The translations under genes and the position numbers were made by a program. From a bacterium (lineage in GTDB: Bacteria; Cyanobacteriota; Vampirovibrionia; Obscuribacterales; Obscuribacteraceae): a stretch of DNA of 64,000 nt. The stretch lies in contig WGMS01000015.1 in NCBI GenBank assembly GCA_016124935.1, positions 31,366 to 95,365 of the forward strand. Reading direction: 5' to 3'. Shown piece by piece: positions 20,501-28,099 of this stretch. Under the pieces are notes generated by a model. That model saw only the letters and a list, made by a program, of their open reading frames with translations. It ran no database searches and was not told where the DNA came from. How positions within the stretch are numbered: the stretch's first letter is position 1; each line of letters starts with the position of its first letter.

Positions 20501-23500
20501 CCGAGCATGGCGCCATGGTCGTCAGAGAAAGTATGATCGTTATCTTTGATTGCATCTACCAAGTCTCTTCTGACATTGGCTCTGACAGATTCGTAGAGCA
20601 TCTTTTGATAGGTTTCTAAGGCTGTCTTGTTGGCGTCGCCCCGCTCTTGGAAGAATTTGGCGCGCATCTCGATAATTGCAGAGTTTGCAAGAGAGAGATC
20701 GTTGTCTTCTAGAATGTCGCCATTGATACTATATTCGGTGAAGTACTTGAGTGATTCTTTCTCTGTTTCTGATAGACCGGCTTCTTGAATCTCGCCGTTT
20801 TTGATCTTTCTGTCCAGCTCTTTCCCCTGGATATAGCGACCGAGAGCTTCTCCCGTATCGACTTCGTTGAGATGTCTTGCCACCTCACGCCCTTCCATGA
20901 AGGCGCGGAGTTCGTTGTCTTCTCTATAGGCAGCCAGCATCTCCGCTTGTTCCGCGGTCAGAGTCTCTTCTTCGATTGTTCCATTCTTCAGGCTCTCTTC
21001 CAGGGCATAGCCGCCGGATAGTTTTTGCCACTGGTCGGAAGGCAGGTCTTTCAGGGCTGGCACATTGGCGCGAAGATAGTCGGTGTTGCCTGTGTCTGCC
21101 GCGTCTATTAGCGTATCGGCGCTTCGCATTTTTTCCGCCAGCAGAGCTTTTGCTCGATCTTGATAATCTCCTGCGCCCAGGTTTTTCTCCAGGGCATCCC
21201 GCATCTGTTCATAGTATGGAGAGCTGGGAGCGCCGGCATCGCTGTCGCCAATTCCCTGGGTGAGCAGGTTGAAGGTGGCAAGGCTCATGTCCTCGATGGC
21301 GGTGGCATTGATTTCGTGGCTGTTGGTCCAGTGCGTGCCTATGGGAGCTATGTCCCGATTGATGCCGGTGCCGCCCTTTCGCAGTGCTTGATCCTCGTAG
21401 CCTGCCGCTTTGGCATCTTCGGAGAACCAGTGCGCGTCACGAAAAGCTTTGTGCCAGGATTTGTAATAGGCAAGTGCTTCTTTTTGCCCTTCTGTTTGGG
21501 GCATGGCACCATTGTCGAATAGCTGCTTGCCGTCGGCAAGCAGGGCACGTTGCTCATCGCTCAATCGAGAGAGCGCGTGCTCCATCGCTTTCTGGTCGTT
21601 GCTGAATACGCCGAAAGCTTTTTTAAATTCTGTAATCGGGCGCAGCTCTCCAAGGCGAGCATAGTCCGTCGCCTGCTCGATACTCCAGTCGTCGGTGGTG
21701 GTGTAAGAGCTTCCGTCTTCGGTATAGTGCTCCTGGGTAAAAGCCTCGCGAATCTTACCTTCGCCACCATTTTCAAGGAAGTAGTCGCGTCCTTCCTGGC
21801 TGCTGAAAGCACGCCCCGAGGCTTCGCTCATGTAGTCGAGGCGATTGCCATAGGCGCTGTCTAGAGCGGATGAGATTATCAGGGCTTGTTGTTCGGGGCT
21901 ACGTTTGTCGGCACCGGTGTGGGTGGCGATAGAAATAAGGGTGCGATGATAAGGATCCCAGTCTGCTATTGTATGTCCGGCTCCGCCTTCGCCATAGAAG
22001 CGTGCCAGGTTGTTTTGACCGACCTCTCCTTCGGCATTGCCCGTGCTGAACATGCGACCGTAGGCAGCATCAATGGACAATCTTTCTGCTTCCGAAGCGC
22101 TGCCTAGAATATGTCTGGTGGATGTGAGAATCTCTTCTCTGGAGCGGTCTCGGTTCCACCACCATCTATCCATTTCCTGGGCGTCGACTTCGAGCTGGAT
22201 GGCATAGTTCTCTCCCTGATTCGAGCTGGCCTCGTCATAGCCCAGGGTCTCGCTTCGTTTAAGATAGCCGGTAGCCTCTGTCAAACGGTGTCCACCCAAC
22301 TCTTTATCGAGTTTAGCTGCAAGAGCATTGTGATCTTTTGCGTCGAACTGGCGACGGACCATATAGGTTTCATCGGCATCGAGCTCGCGAAGCTGAGACC
22401 TGATGTCTGCAATTTTTCCTCTCTGGGTCCAGTAGTCGAAGGTCTTTTCTATCTCTCTGGTACGAGCCTCGATGTTCATGGAGCGAATTTCTTCTCTTGA
22501 CCCATCCAGTCGATTCTCGTAGGTGTTGCCGGACATCGGTCTTTCGATGCGTCTTCCTGTCTTGTGGTCTATGTGTTCGAATCCGCGCCAGACCTTGCCG
22601 TCTTCCCGGCGCTTCCAATCGAAGCCGTTTGTGGTCGTCCAGTGGTTCACCGTGCCATCGGGATAATGATAAGTCATGGTGCTTATCTCGTTTCTTCGAC
22701 CCAGTACGTGGTCTGAGGCGCTGAGGTTGTAGCGGTAGCTCTCTTTTATTCCGTCTGTTCGCACCCGTTCTTCTAACAGACCGTCATAGCGGTTCTTCAT
22801 AATCGAGCCGTCACCAAGCTGGGTGAGGCTGCTGCCGTCGAGGTTGTCGTAGACCAGGGCACCATCGGCGCGATAGTTGACCAGGGTGCCGTCGTCCCGG
22901 GCTTCGAACCTGCCAACCAGCATCTCTTCGCCGTGTTTGTAGATCGGGCTGCCGCTTTCGAGCGAGGCGCGGTCAAGGTCGAAGCGCTCGCCGTTGCGTA
23001 TTACCGCCGAGATTGTGTTGGTGTCGCCTACATACTCGAACTCTCGAACCTGGCGTGGACGTGAGGCACCGCTAGCGGTGGTCAGAGGGCCGCTCTCCAT
23101 TCTGGTCAGTCGGCCCAGGTTATCGTATATAAAGCTGGAGCCATCCGGCTCTGTGCGATTATATCCTTCTAAAGACCCTGGGCTTCCATTCTCTCCGCTG
23201 TAGTGATATTCGGTCGTGGAGAATCTTGGTTTGCCGCCTCTATAAGATTCGACTTTAGTCTCCTGCAGTTTCTGCCCGGCTTCATTAAAGGAGAGACTGC
23301 TGCCGTCGGGGCGCAGGATTTCCGTATAGGGGGGGGTATCGGCGCTATGAATTTTTCTTATAGAGCCGTCGGCGCCGACATCCAACTTGAATGTCTGGGG
23401 CTTGGCGGCACTATCTAGATTGCCCGAGGCGTCATATTTGGTCCAGTGCTCGCCGTCTTCGCTTTGCCATTGTCCTGATTCTCCTGGCAGTATAAGACTG

Positions 23501-26500
23501 TTGGCCTTGCCCTTTGCATCGTATCCGATACCGATGGGCTCCGAGCCCGGAGGGGTCACCGTGGTGAATCTGCCGTCTCTGGCAACAAGCACCGAGCCAT
23601 CTGATTTATGGATGACCTCTTTAGAATGTCTTTCTTCAGCGCCTTCGGCTCTAGCTTCGGTATCAGCATCGAAACTGCGGAATACGAAGCTGCCGTCGGC
23701 GGTGACAGAAGCTGTGCCCGGTCCGTATTCTGAAGTGGTCTCTTTCCCCTGGACGACCTTGTGCTCCCAGGTCTTGCCTCCGTCATTTGAACTATAGCTC
23801 TCACCGCCCGGCAGACGGACAGAGTTCATATGACCGGCTTCGTCATAGCCGTATCTGGTCACAAAGCCGGCCGCGTTTCTGGTGCTGACGATTTGGCCCA
23901 TGGCATTTTTCGTAACAGATGACCCGTTGTCGGCTTCTTTTGTGAGTGTTGTCTCGCCGGAGGCCGAGACTCTCTTTCTCCAGCCGTCGGTCTGTTCGAT
24001 GGTGGTCTCGCCTGTGGTGCTTCTATAGGTCAGGTTGCCTTCGCTGTCTACCGAGCGGCTGCCCTCGCTGACTCTGGTGGTTCCCGCTTCCACCCATCGC
24101 TCTATGGCCTTCTCCTCTGAGCCCTCTTTTACCTTGCGGTCGTTGAGACGGTTAAATACTGTACCGTCGGGCATCTCTATGCGGGCAAGACCGCCCTGAT
24201 TATTGTAGGCATACCTGGTTACGTCTCCGGAGGGAGCATTGACCTGGTGCACCCGACCCTCGGCATCGCGGAATACCGTCGAGCCATCAAGCTTGTGAAC
24301 CGTCTCGAATTTTGTCTCTGCGTCTATGAAGCGAAGATTGCCTTCGGCGTCGCTTTCGATCTCGCCTTTGAATGATCTGCCGTCATTAGAAGCCCAGGAG
24401 GCCTCTTCTCCTTCTCTGGTCCATACTCTGTCACCGACGCGCACTCTATCGACAGTATCACCTAAAGCGCCGGTTTTTTCGAAGGACCAGTCGAGGCCGG
24501 TGGCAGTGGTGGCTCCTTCGATTTTTCCATCCGTATCAGTACGGCGCATGGCGCCTGTGTCCAGCAGCTCGGTGGTGGTGCCGCCTGCGGTAATGCGGAA
24601 GCCTCTGTCTGTTTTTACAATCTCTCTTTCTTCATTGCGGAAGCCGTAGGTGCCGTCCTCGTTGAAGAAAGCTTCGGCGTTTTCGATAAGATCCGGCGGT
24701 TGGCTTCCTTCTCTCAAGTAAGATCCATCGGGTTGACGCTTGAATGCGATCGCCGATTTAGAATCGACCAGCCTTTCTATGGTGCCGTCATCGGCCCGCT
24801 CTACGGTAACAGTGCTTTGATCGGGTCTTTTTACCGTTTCTAGAAATCCTGCGCTGTCGTAGGCCAGATGTCTTCCGTCGACGGTGTCGACTTCTCGACT
24901 GCCGTCGGCTACAGATACAGTCTTGTTGCCGGCGGCATCGATGACTTCACCAGTGGTGATCGCTTTCGCTTCGTCCCTTTCGTATCTGGCTGTGCGACCG
25001 GAACCTAAATCGACACCATTGAGATTCCTGTATTTGTCATGTTTAAATATGCCACCATCGGAGCGTACCGTCGTGGAGCTGAGATCGGCGCTAGATTCGG
25101 TGTATGCTCCTGTCTCTTGATTGACTCGGGCACCACCCATGGGCCTGCCTTTGTCCGTATACCAGCCGTGCTCTCCTCCTGAGGCCGCGGTCGAGCCGTC
25201 CGGTTTTTCGACATAGGTCAAGCTATGCGGTCTGGAGTATTTGAAGTTATAGACATCTCCCCGGGCGGTTCTCAACCTGGTGATATCGTTGTCCCGGTTG
25301 CGAGTTGTAATAGATCCGTCCGAGTTTCGCTCTATAGAGGTTCCAGATAAGGCGTTGGTCTCTCTGTGACCTTTGGAGCTGGCTTCTATTGTTCCCTGCC
25401 AATCTTTGCCGGTGGCGACGCGCCTCTCTCCTTCCAGTCTCATCTCTTTCCACTGGCTTCTTGCTTCGTCCGTGGCAACCCAGATCCTGTCGCTATTGTT
25501 ATACCGGATGCCGGTCGGTCTGGGATCGTCGCCTTTGTATTCGAAGCGCGTTCTCAAATTGTTGGCGCTCAATATTTCGGTTATGCGCTGTTTCGAATCT
25601 ACGGTAAGTAAGCTGCCGTCAAGCTGTTTTATCGTCCCGGCACCATCTGAGTCTTTTACATGGAGCCTGCCTTCGCCGTCAACGAATCTCTCTTTGCTAT
25701 CCGTTGTGCCGGTGCGTTCATTGTGCCAGATACCTTCGGCATCTTTTCTCCAGGCACCACTCGGGTCTGTAAAGGCTTTCAGTTCACCATCCGGATCTCT
25801 CGAATAAGTCGACTTCTCGCCCTGGCGATTGACCGTCGCCACCACTTCACCGGTTGTGTTCCGGGTGACGGCTGTGCCATCGAGTTCGGTGCGCTTAGCC
25901 AATCCGGAGACTTTGTCAATCTCTGTGGTGGCACCGTCTGCTCCCAGAATAAGATCTCTGGTCGGACCGGATAGTCGGACCTCTCCACCTTCCAGGTTGA
26001 TTAATTGAGCCTCGAAGCTCTCTGCTTTCGAGTCGAGGGTATTGCGCCAGATCTTGCCGTCTTCGGAGCGCAACTCGTGGCCGTTGCTGTCGCGAATGGC
26101 TGTGGCTATTTTAGAGCCTTCTTCTGATTCTCCTTCATAGCTGATATTTACAGTGCTGCCGTCCGGTCGGCGAATCTCGGTGACATCACCGTCGGCGTCA
26201 CGCATGTAGTCTGTTCTTTGATCGCCGTCGAAGACTTGCTCATAAGACTTCGCCAGGCTGCCGTCGTCATTCCAGTGATTGACGAAGACGCCGCCGTCGG
26301 GGCGGTTGCGGATGGCACTCAGTTGAAGTCCGTTCTTGTCTGAGTTCTCGAACTCGAAGCGGGTGCCGTTTGCTGAGCTGACCGAAAAGCCGCGCCGGGT
26401 TTCGGAAGGTTCGAAGCCCATCTCTTTTAGTGCTTCGGCGCCGCCTAGATTTGCCGCCGCCAGTACCGCCAGTTCGTGGCTTCTCTGGGTCACGCCTTCT

Positions 26501-27753
26501 GCATTGACGTCGGCAAACTGTTTCAGAGATTCTAGAATAGCGGCGCGGTCGCCAAAGGGAGAAGCGCCCAGGCTCTCGGGATCTATTTTGGCAAGACGTT
26601 CCATATCCTGAGCCGTTAGCTGTGGTGGCGGCTCCGGCTCCGGCACGGCTGTTCTTTCTTGAAAAGTGCGCTGCACTTCGCTAAATTCGGCACCGATATG
26701 CTCGGTCTCGGTTAAAAGTCCATCGGCGCGATCGCTGTAGGTTCGCTCTTTTATACGTCCTGCCGCATCACTGGTTATCAACTCCGATTGCAGCCCATCT
26801 TCCCGTCCTGAATATTCCTTGCGGATGCTGCCGTCTTCGTTCTGGATAACGCGCGCCAGCCCATCATGCATACTCGGGTTGTTGTAGCTCACTTCCAGGC
26901 GGTATTTGTAGACAGTCTCGACTCTGTCCGAGAAGTGTCTGCTCTGCTCCCGACCGGCGCCGTCAAAAGGTGTGTACAGCACTACCTTTGCGGGCTCGCC
27001 GGATAAAAAGCGTTCAAGATTGCCGTCGGCGCGAAGCTTCCAGGGCTGGCCCAGCGCGTCTTTGCCATCGATAATCGGCGGAATTTCGGTGTTCTTGTCG
27101 GGCTTGGCGCCCTCGCGCCAGGTGATAACGGGCTCCTTATCCGGGGCGGCGCTGTCATATTCTATCGAGGCGATGGCTGGATGGTTCTCGAAGTCGGTCC
27201 GCACCTTGCCTTCGTCTTTGCCCGAAATATACTGGGTCTGCTTAATCTGCCCGAATTGCGGGTGGTTCGAGACATGTTCCACCCGTTTGCCGTCGGCGCT
27301 GTAGATGGGGGTGGAAGTTCTCTGGCGGCGCCCATCTGGATTGAGGTCGTCGGTGAGGGTCGTCGGCGCGTTGTCCCGGACTCTGTCAAGAAGCTCTTTC
27401 ATCGCCGTTATTTCGGGGTCCCGGCGGTCTATGTCCGCCATCTGCTCGGCGGTAACCGGGGGGCGTTCTTTGACTATGCCATTGCCGTTGCCAGTACCGT
27501 TTTCGGATCCGTCTCCATTTGCGTTGCCGGATTCGGCATCATCCGATTGCTCGCTATTATCGGTCGAGTCGGCAGAAGCATCTTCATCGCCGGCTGCATC
27601 AGAGCTATCGGACAGGGTGGACGTGTTTTTATCGTCCTGGCTGTCCGTATCGTCTGAGAGCTTCAGGCTGGTCTCTTCTGAGTTCTGGGCCGGGTCTCTG
27701 TCGACCTCTTGCTCTTTGGGATTTTTCTTCTCGGGGGAGTTGGAATCTGACAT
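8569..27753 (-). CDS. Giant (6394 aa) multidomain RHS/YD-repeat, metallopeptidase-like, FHA, papain-like polymorphic-toxin-type protein
   Basis: Uninterrupted ORF. DGS/YD-type repeats (~22600-27300); hydrophobic ITAGALAAAPFTGGTSLGALFATGGVIVGGGLIGAGG; HEVVHSQQD, HESKHVEQD, HELVHHEQD; FHA signatures such as SREHAQIF...NKTFVNG, SARHAEIE...SRNGTYVNG, SRRHAEFR...STNGTFVNG; C-terminal SNNTCNVTT...GGAHVINI...FTNQWG. Confidence 0.9.
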   Translation of the reverse strand: MSDSNSPEKKNPKEQEVDRDPAQNSEETSLKLSDDTDSQDDKNTSTLSDSSDAAGDEDASADSTDNSEQSDDAESGNANGDGSENGTGNGNGIVKERPPVTAEQMADIDRRDPEITAMKELLDRVRDNAPTTLTDDLNPDGRRQRTSTPIYSADGKRVEHVSNHPQFGQIKQTQYISGKDEGKVRTDFENHPAIASIEYDSAAPDKEPVITWREGAKPDKNTEIPPIIDGKDALGQPWKLRADGNLERFLSGEPAKVVLYTPFDGAGREQSRHFSDRVETVYKYRLEVSYNNPSMHDGLARVIQNEDGSIRKEYSGREDGLQSELITSDAAGRIKERTYSDRADGLLTETEHIGAEFSEVQRTFQERTAVPEPEPPPQLTAQDMERLAKIDPESLGASPFGDRAAILESLKQFADVNAEGVTQRSHELAVLAAANLGGAEALKEMGFEPSETRRGFSVSSANGTRFEFENSDKNGLQLSAIRNRPDGGVFVNHWNDDGSLAKSYEQVFDGDQRTDYMRDADGDVTEIRRPDGSTVNISYEGESEEGSKIATAIRDSNGHELRSEDGKIWRNTLDSKAESFEAQLINLEGGEVRLSGPTRDLILGADGATTEIDKVSGLAKRTELDGTAVTRNTTGEVVATVNRQGEKSTYSRDPDGELKAFTDPSGAWRKDAEGIWHNERTGTTDSKERFVDGEGRLHVKDSDGAGTIKQLDGSLLTVDSKQRITEILSANNLRTRFEYKGDDPRPTGIRYNNSDRIWVATDEARSQWKEMRLEGERRVATGKDWQGTIEASSKGHRETNALSGTSIERNSDGSITTRNRDNDITRLRTARGDVYNFKYSRPHSLTYVEKPDGSTAASGGEHGWYTDKGRPMGGARVNQETGAYTESSADLSSTTVRSDGGIFKHDKYRNLNGVDLGSGRTARYERDEAKAITTGEVIDAAGNKTVSVADGSREVDTVDGRHLAYDSAGFLETVKRPDQSTVTVERADDGTIERLVDSKSAIAFKRQPDGSYLREGSQPPDLIENAEAFFNEDGTYGFRNEEREIVKTDRGFRITAGGTTTELLDTGAMRRTDTDGKIEGATTATGLDWSFEKTGALGDTVDRVRVGDRVWTREGEEASWASNDGRSFKGEIESDAEGNLRFIDAETKFETVHKLDGSTVFRDAEGRVHQVNAPSGDVTRYAYNNQGGLARIEMPDGTVFNRLNDRKVKEGSEEKAIERWVEAGTTRVSEGSRSVDSEGNLTYRSTTGETTIEQTDGWRKRVSASGETTLTKEADNGSSVTKNAMGQIVSTRNAAGFVTRYGYDEAGHMNSVRLPGGESYSSNDGGKTWEHKVVQGKETTSEYGPGTASVTADGSFVFRSFDADTEARAEGAEERHSKEVIHKSDGSVLVARDGRFTTVTPPGSEPIGIGYDAKGKANSLILPGESGQWQSEDGEHWTKYDASGNLDSAAKPQTFKLDVGADGSIRKIHSADTPPYTEILRPDGSSLSFNEAGQKLQETKVESYRGGKPRFSTTEYHYSGENGSPGSLEGYNRTEPDGSSFIYDNLGRLTRMESGPLTTASGASRPRQVREFEYVGDTNTISAVIRNGERFDLDRASLESGSPIYKHGEEMLVGRFEARDDGTLVNYRADGALVYDNLDGSSLTQLGDGSIMKNRYDGLLEERVRTDGIKESYRYNLSASDHVLGRRNEISTMTYHYPDGTVNHWTTTNGFDWKRREDGKVWRGFEHIDHKTGRRIERPMSGNTYENRLDGSREEIRSMNIEARTREIEKTFDYWTQRGKIADIRSQLRELDADETYMVRRQFDAKDHNALAAKLDKELGGHRLTEATGYLKRSETLGYDEASSNQGENYAIQLEVDAQEMDRWWWNRDRSREEILTSTRHILGSASEAERLSIDAAYGRMFSTGNAEGEVGQNNLARFYGEGGAGHTIADWDPYHRTLISIATHTGADKRSPEQQALIISSALDSAYGNRLDYMSEASGRAFSSQEGRDYFLENGGEGKIREAFTQEHYTEDGSSYTTTDDWSIEQATDYARLGELRPITEFKKAFGVFSNDQKAMEHALSRLSDEQRALLADGKQLFDNGAMPQTEGQKEALAYYKSWHKAFRDAHWFSEDAKAAGYEDQALRKGGTGINRDIAPIGTHWTNSHEINATAIEDMSLATFNLLTQGIGDSDAGAPSSPYYEQMRDALEKNLGAGDYQDRAKALLAEKMRSADTLIDAADTGNTDYLRANVPALKDLPSDQWQKLSGGYALEESLKNGTIEEETLTAEQAEMLAAYREDNELRAFMEGREVARHLNEVDTGEALGRYIQGKELDRKIKNGEIQEAGLSETEKESLKYFTEYSINGDILEDNDLSLANSAIIEMRAKFFQERGDANKTALETYQKMLYESVRANVRRDLVDAIKDNDHTFSDDHGAMLGAISEMTDAEIDRYRDPKDSYKKELNQLLAERMGGEKSTAYKAAQIILGQMEKGEWNPSTNPEQSLTFDLLEQKLDKGYLSQADAARTIQKALGANEGLQERLARNPAFAEAATLALNGEAGFDKIARPLLENGHLPVSTLIELNTRIISDGEGGTHEEFLQGDFLEDAILNATPQSLAYLVSEAGESDKERILAKLSPDRKEILEAVLANRSSDASKILEGEGAVVTPRVDPEDRIRAAIVTGKDLDEIKDILSGLDEKNRSMAIQDYQLKYGSQLRADLFELSSSSQRSEFEYLTRTAEWSTEQSHLFNIDRVASTDAGIGGSLARNWNMMHRMALTDFEVARLETEGHIEPEQMRKLNEAIGNAVDAFRETKEATAETVVNGIITAGALAAAPFTGGTSLGALFATGGVIVGGGLIGAGGKYLLMGNDHEGMRTLAGDFVKFSALTAANVIGAEHLALVGGLGRKAALSATERALADAAFQGLSREVKDEVAKGMMQLVRDGIAHGGGVADDAIVKMLGKVKGLDDVTRAQLASGLQTGLKEAVEQTARTGLRQVLKKAQDEATSMGLISLSGAAGNVIGDSANMLITRGEIDSDQLLLSGTMGGTFAFGFGGVFKLGGNAYSRLLSRSAPDAPHVPLSEPHVPTPETPHMPVPEALAGTGDNVIPFVRPEPAAPEPGLILIQSQDRLAARLPETPGHLENIALSAGAAKAAEVYRPRIEAPDAATIERLSKEVPELNGVVADDFGKRMAEVRESWGEDLSDEFTLARELAPRVDEARARLDQEIARLEAAGHSPEAIQEALTSKKHPLHKDSELKQLHSEWKSLADQHAGKTRRIEELAQMRRDQVQTELDRFVAEHNQKNPNSPLPAVKVELANNMAAAGGYSFGEGVVVLPRTELIKASGGRDLSRAVFHEVVHSQQDMDIIRTLAAEQLSHADGGGVNSQLLKEAYKEATGRDLNQNWMRTVLDTANDAPPLSAARQQRAIVLADEVARTGPVAELSRDLTDTASHIHNRLARLTDGARNANWNEFMADLARPGSGEEMARRLFGEGGYDAMPANLRSTLEQWRTQPKNSKGLPNNFKFEPELKDSVVAHLKSRLDTVNTRHRQLIDAYAGSRLETEAYGFDSRIRRGLTDVETDITRLPPPREYRPDRVEAPDRFRSDEIARLEQESSSFSYAVDVRYGLLPDEKTPFADMAQGEIFKQIQNHVLKAPGPDGGPSLSDQGWTILQSQKFSAADQAGGDYILLNRKTGEYHILDATERPDKRTNIVERIVWNRGQFDMRSGTLNGSGVDLVADRIAEITAQKPILNVVDQPLPSLQRPADLIDGREQLRQWQTALRESDNRAVNSFANQDLEGVIKYYHHKLRQTSVEYKAELQEFQANGTRSVREALLEYYGIKDNTGVSGRGFNDQTISSTTGNVKVTHNEISMDINGERYAVRVTGDQIQDLEKEIFALAIETSNSLPYNQRSAIQDNLYALRQRLNEDSVRKRAATILSDYDAGKLLGHSAPPKPTSSRVRYSQEEVNALYAASGAWNELRDSLPGTRLGDDFDEYVHLALEDLQTSPGLTAADREAARILLEGYSPDNPAGVKRVNDYLEGRDNAPWRADAGTGFRETLDARSAVADRTGVEEVRPLASDYHRIADGTEPFTAATPELDRNLKVLQSELEETMGSWPSKRIESLIKDIKQQQSELVRLIRKNKNDPTFDPTLSKPYKLLEKSRKESSELFEESARSMQKSLDDFADANGIPRFELSIEYRTDAFGAYEGGQGKLKLSAVDLIRSEDLPEADGNLNRIIATILHESKHVEQDQLVIRYLADKTGVKPGQDLAPLLQEYDRRLGRPLDPQWAGRVLERPASGPEIAMNASRAETLIDSMSSVSMSANILTRQPHHYAAAVMDDVMAKITGNSPDVLKAVNTLTGVGPNGKSNIEYIFGNQIPDSIKFLQDPREFNAFVRDEHPLLDDIIVGAMVREAIEERIPALAAAERNLYNLQPHEIEAKATQELVNSMLDTADRGRRIGLVRTASLTERSTLLTSGNTANSGKVIGALEDTLDNLRETPGRLSTAEIDQFERMIAEYRAGDQDAVRLTHEMLDLPYQRPAHFTSINRSQRPGEPLSHMRHSANLDVYEPLTPPVAPEQTAALERVIPALDREGAQEMVDLIATWKNADRTGGGGGSVADDLRPAHEQVLELHDQVEQTRQLYSNMVEDLKARGVSADDIKEASRRPNHALNEEYGIYQARQNMQRAVDLHVRANLRLGQKVGERVGELQKALDQFTEARGLPPLKVTTKKPNGNLGDYSSGEGTILIDETAFLEPGGDKLLPRVLFHELVHHEQDTLLVRKALQDAGLSDKELDFDNMELVRARYEEATGIDARALDQDFIARVAETYKNAGDLSPQQLARAQKLAEDARAYRFEIDQVMDLGNTARVLSSTGRSLLRSTDSNAVNKLFQRLDGDEGNIHMRRMFGDVDSEPIPKEIEAKLAEWRSLPRDENGLAAGFEEGDIRNHLIAHIERRLDRVNTEHKQLVDSYFDNGLEREAYGLDHLIVDAERQRFGDDYHQSFEPRAKSRVTADLEGVDSTNLARNLDSAYRYNRGDLQGFNLRLGENGEPQLLNGTTIKLGRGDDMQVKIGSDFVSREHAQIFLDGNGKPQIMNLSNTNKTFVNGVPVEIYTPLKPGDVIGLGFYRNNEFFGQQITFGDNFNSAMPLEKGLGQYQIYSPLADKVIDFKSNKVTLGRTGQNADMEFPADTISARHAEIEITPEGPLLRDTNSRNGTYVNGERITERILKPGDRVKLSKQFEFVFGKKVRGELEDFKLSLPESGLNLEFPRGAKRIVVGRGHDVDVRLVNGGHLDVAGISRRHAEFRYEDGKIIVEDLDSTNGTFVNGKRIEAPTELKPGDSVRFGQGGSSEFIFEANTAIRVREPDNIKIEGTGFNRGDRVRLDNPRFADYDAIVAGKDPDSDQLIVVIQEDWHRNVRIFPESKLAQLKQVEVNGDTLFKDKNNIFYQRFSVGDGTYSLISRPDVQLFSKNAVKEAFSQIDYRVGQFIENPSSPDITGEVLAYDNASGNPIVRLKQNARAYTKKNYEANSSYDPQSGTVKIGDQELKPIDVEGQKYYHDGEGNVYGADFSPDGKDAFVFKQQNLRVWDRATSYKSALQPRRVEFGPPHIEMPRSFDELPDTRAPRGHRDNVLYQNTEFFLRDQPMLVNGKPANFDGGREIAVGRELLGIEYDGAGQYVSAEHGKFGWDEDKQLFYFDDHSRNGTFVRRANSSEFVKYNGTMDNPSRVYLAPGDELRLGRVNGEKLNLSLSQGWATKRGTNVEATINTQVFFDGQRLEMDGNKVDVGRKFQVYGNNNPTDALNRRVARHHAQLEYDESRGQWNITDLSGGSHGGDDSSGSIQQTIMVRDQGNGIFIKHGGTDRISFHANETVPLGPNDRVYIGSSRGPELKLVTRQGQPLGDGRVSFQQDNWDWLTTRPDGSHTVNSYTGSSRLVSPDGTVAEASTVTGQRLRFKYENRELSEIVLPDNSSVVKRSDDNWVRLTPEGKEEPWWKGGLEVESDGSLLYRTKDKPPNMVRQRLDNVVETIDAKGRVSYSDIDYNFERLTLKKYGESLGHPERVERFGRMMEDFEMRAKRAGMAETQIAESYHQIRRLLQADEGSMLNMVERQKLAEQTLFQMSHPEKVSQGSNNTCNVTTVEKRILQRHPEEFARLVADVATTGKYVTADGTLIDMSRVPGALEPDREARMLDTLFRRGSENDIHLDGRRSWASQMFETTAVGIKYARGGSIHGEYIGPGEIVMYQKQVGLPGQEAEQLVKYSVGADGRLNHKVLEDSPHISISELADINNQIIGRHEENFVLSGHYFPDSHGNNRYWREQDYSAGALKVARSTEELKDQLLSLQDSNNMPAIALVHTGHRLFGGHGPNSGGAHVINIQSIRQTPVGTWVVDFTNQWGDAYNKTIPLEEMFKVMNAVE
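10200..12650 (-). other. Cluster of five FHA-like domains inside the giant ORF (approximate limits)
   Basis: LGRGDDMQVKIGSDFVSREHAQIF; LGRTGQNADMEFPADTISARHAEIE; VGRGHDVDVRLVNGGHLDVAGISRRHAEF; VGRELLGIEYDGAGQYVSAEHGKF...SRNGTFV; VGRKFQVYGNNNPTDALNRRVARHHAQLEY. Confidence 0.85.
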
Positions 27754-28014
27754 CTTGGGGCTTTAAAGAAACTCTCGTCCTATGTTCCCGCTTACATACT
27801 TTGAATTTCATTTATCACATTAGAATCACGGCTCTTCGGTCGCGGTGTTCTTCTTCCGGGCTAGAACATTTTCTTGTGTTAATCGCCGAAATGCTGCGCA
27901 GATAGGACTTTGCGGATGCAGACTTCCAGAAAATCTCGCGAAAAATAATGCTTTTGATATTGTGAGTCCTGGCTTGGGGGCGGCATGTATATTGAGGGAA
28001 TTTCAACAATTTGG

Positions 28015-28030
28015 TTGGTCAACTGACCAA
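28015..28030. promoter_or_regulatory. Perfect palindrome upstream of the giant gene, operator candidate
   Basis: TTGGTCA-AC-TGACCAA in the intergenic region between SDR gene stop (28100) and giant gene start (27753). Confidence 0.45.
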
Positions 28031-28099
28031 ATTCTAAGAATGCCGAAATCGAATATAAGCTCGGTCCTAGATCATAGGATTTTTCTCGAGCCCTGGACC

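Noticed and set aside
8863-27766. Many plus-strand ORFs opposite the giant gene (e.g. 13669-14349, 18743-19453, 23387-23797)
   Set aside because: Antisense shadows of a coding strand with strong domain evidence
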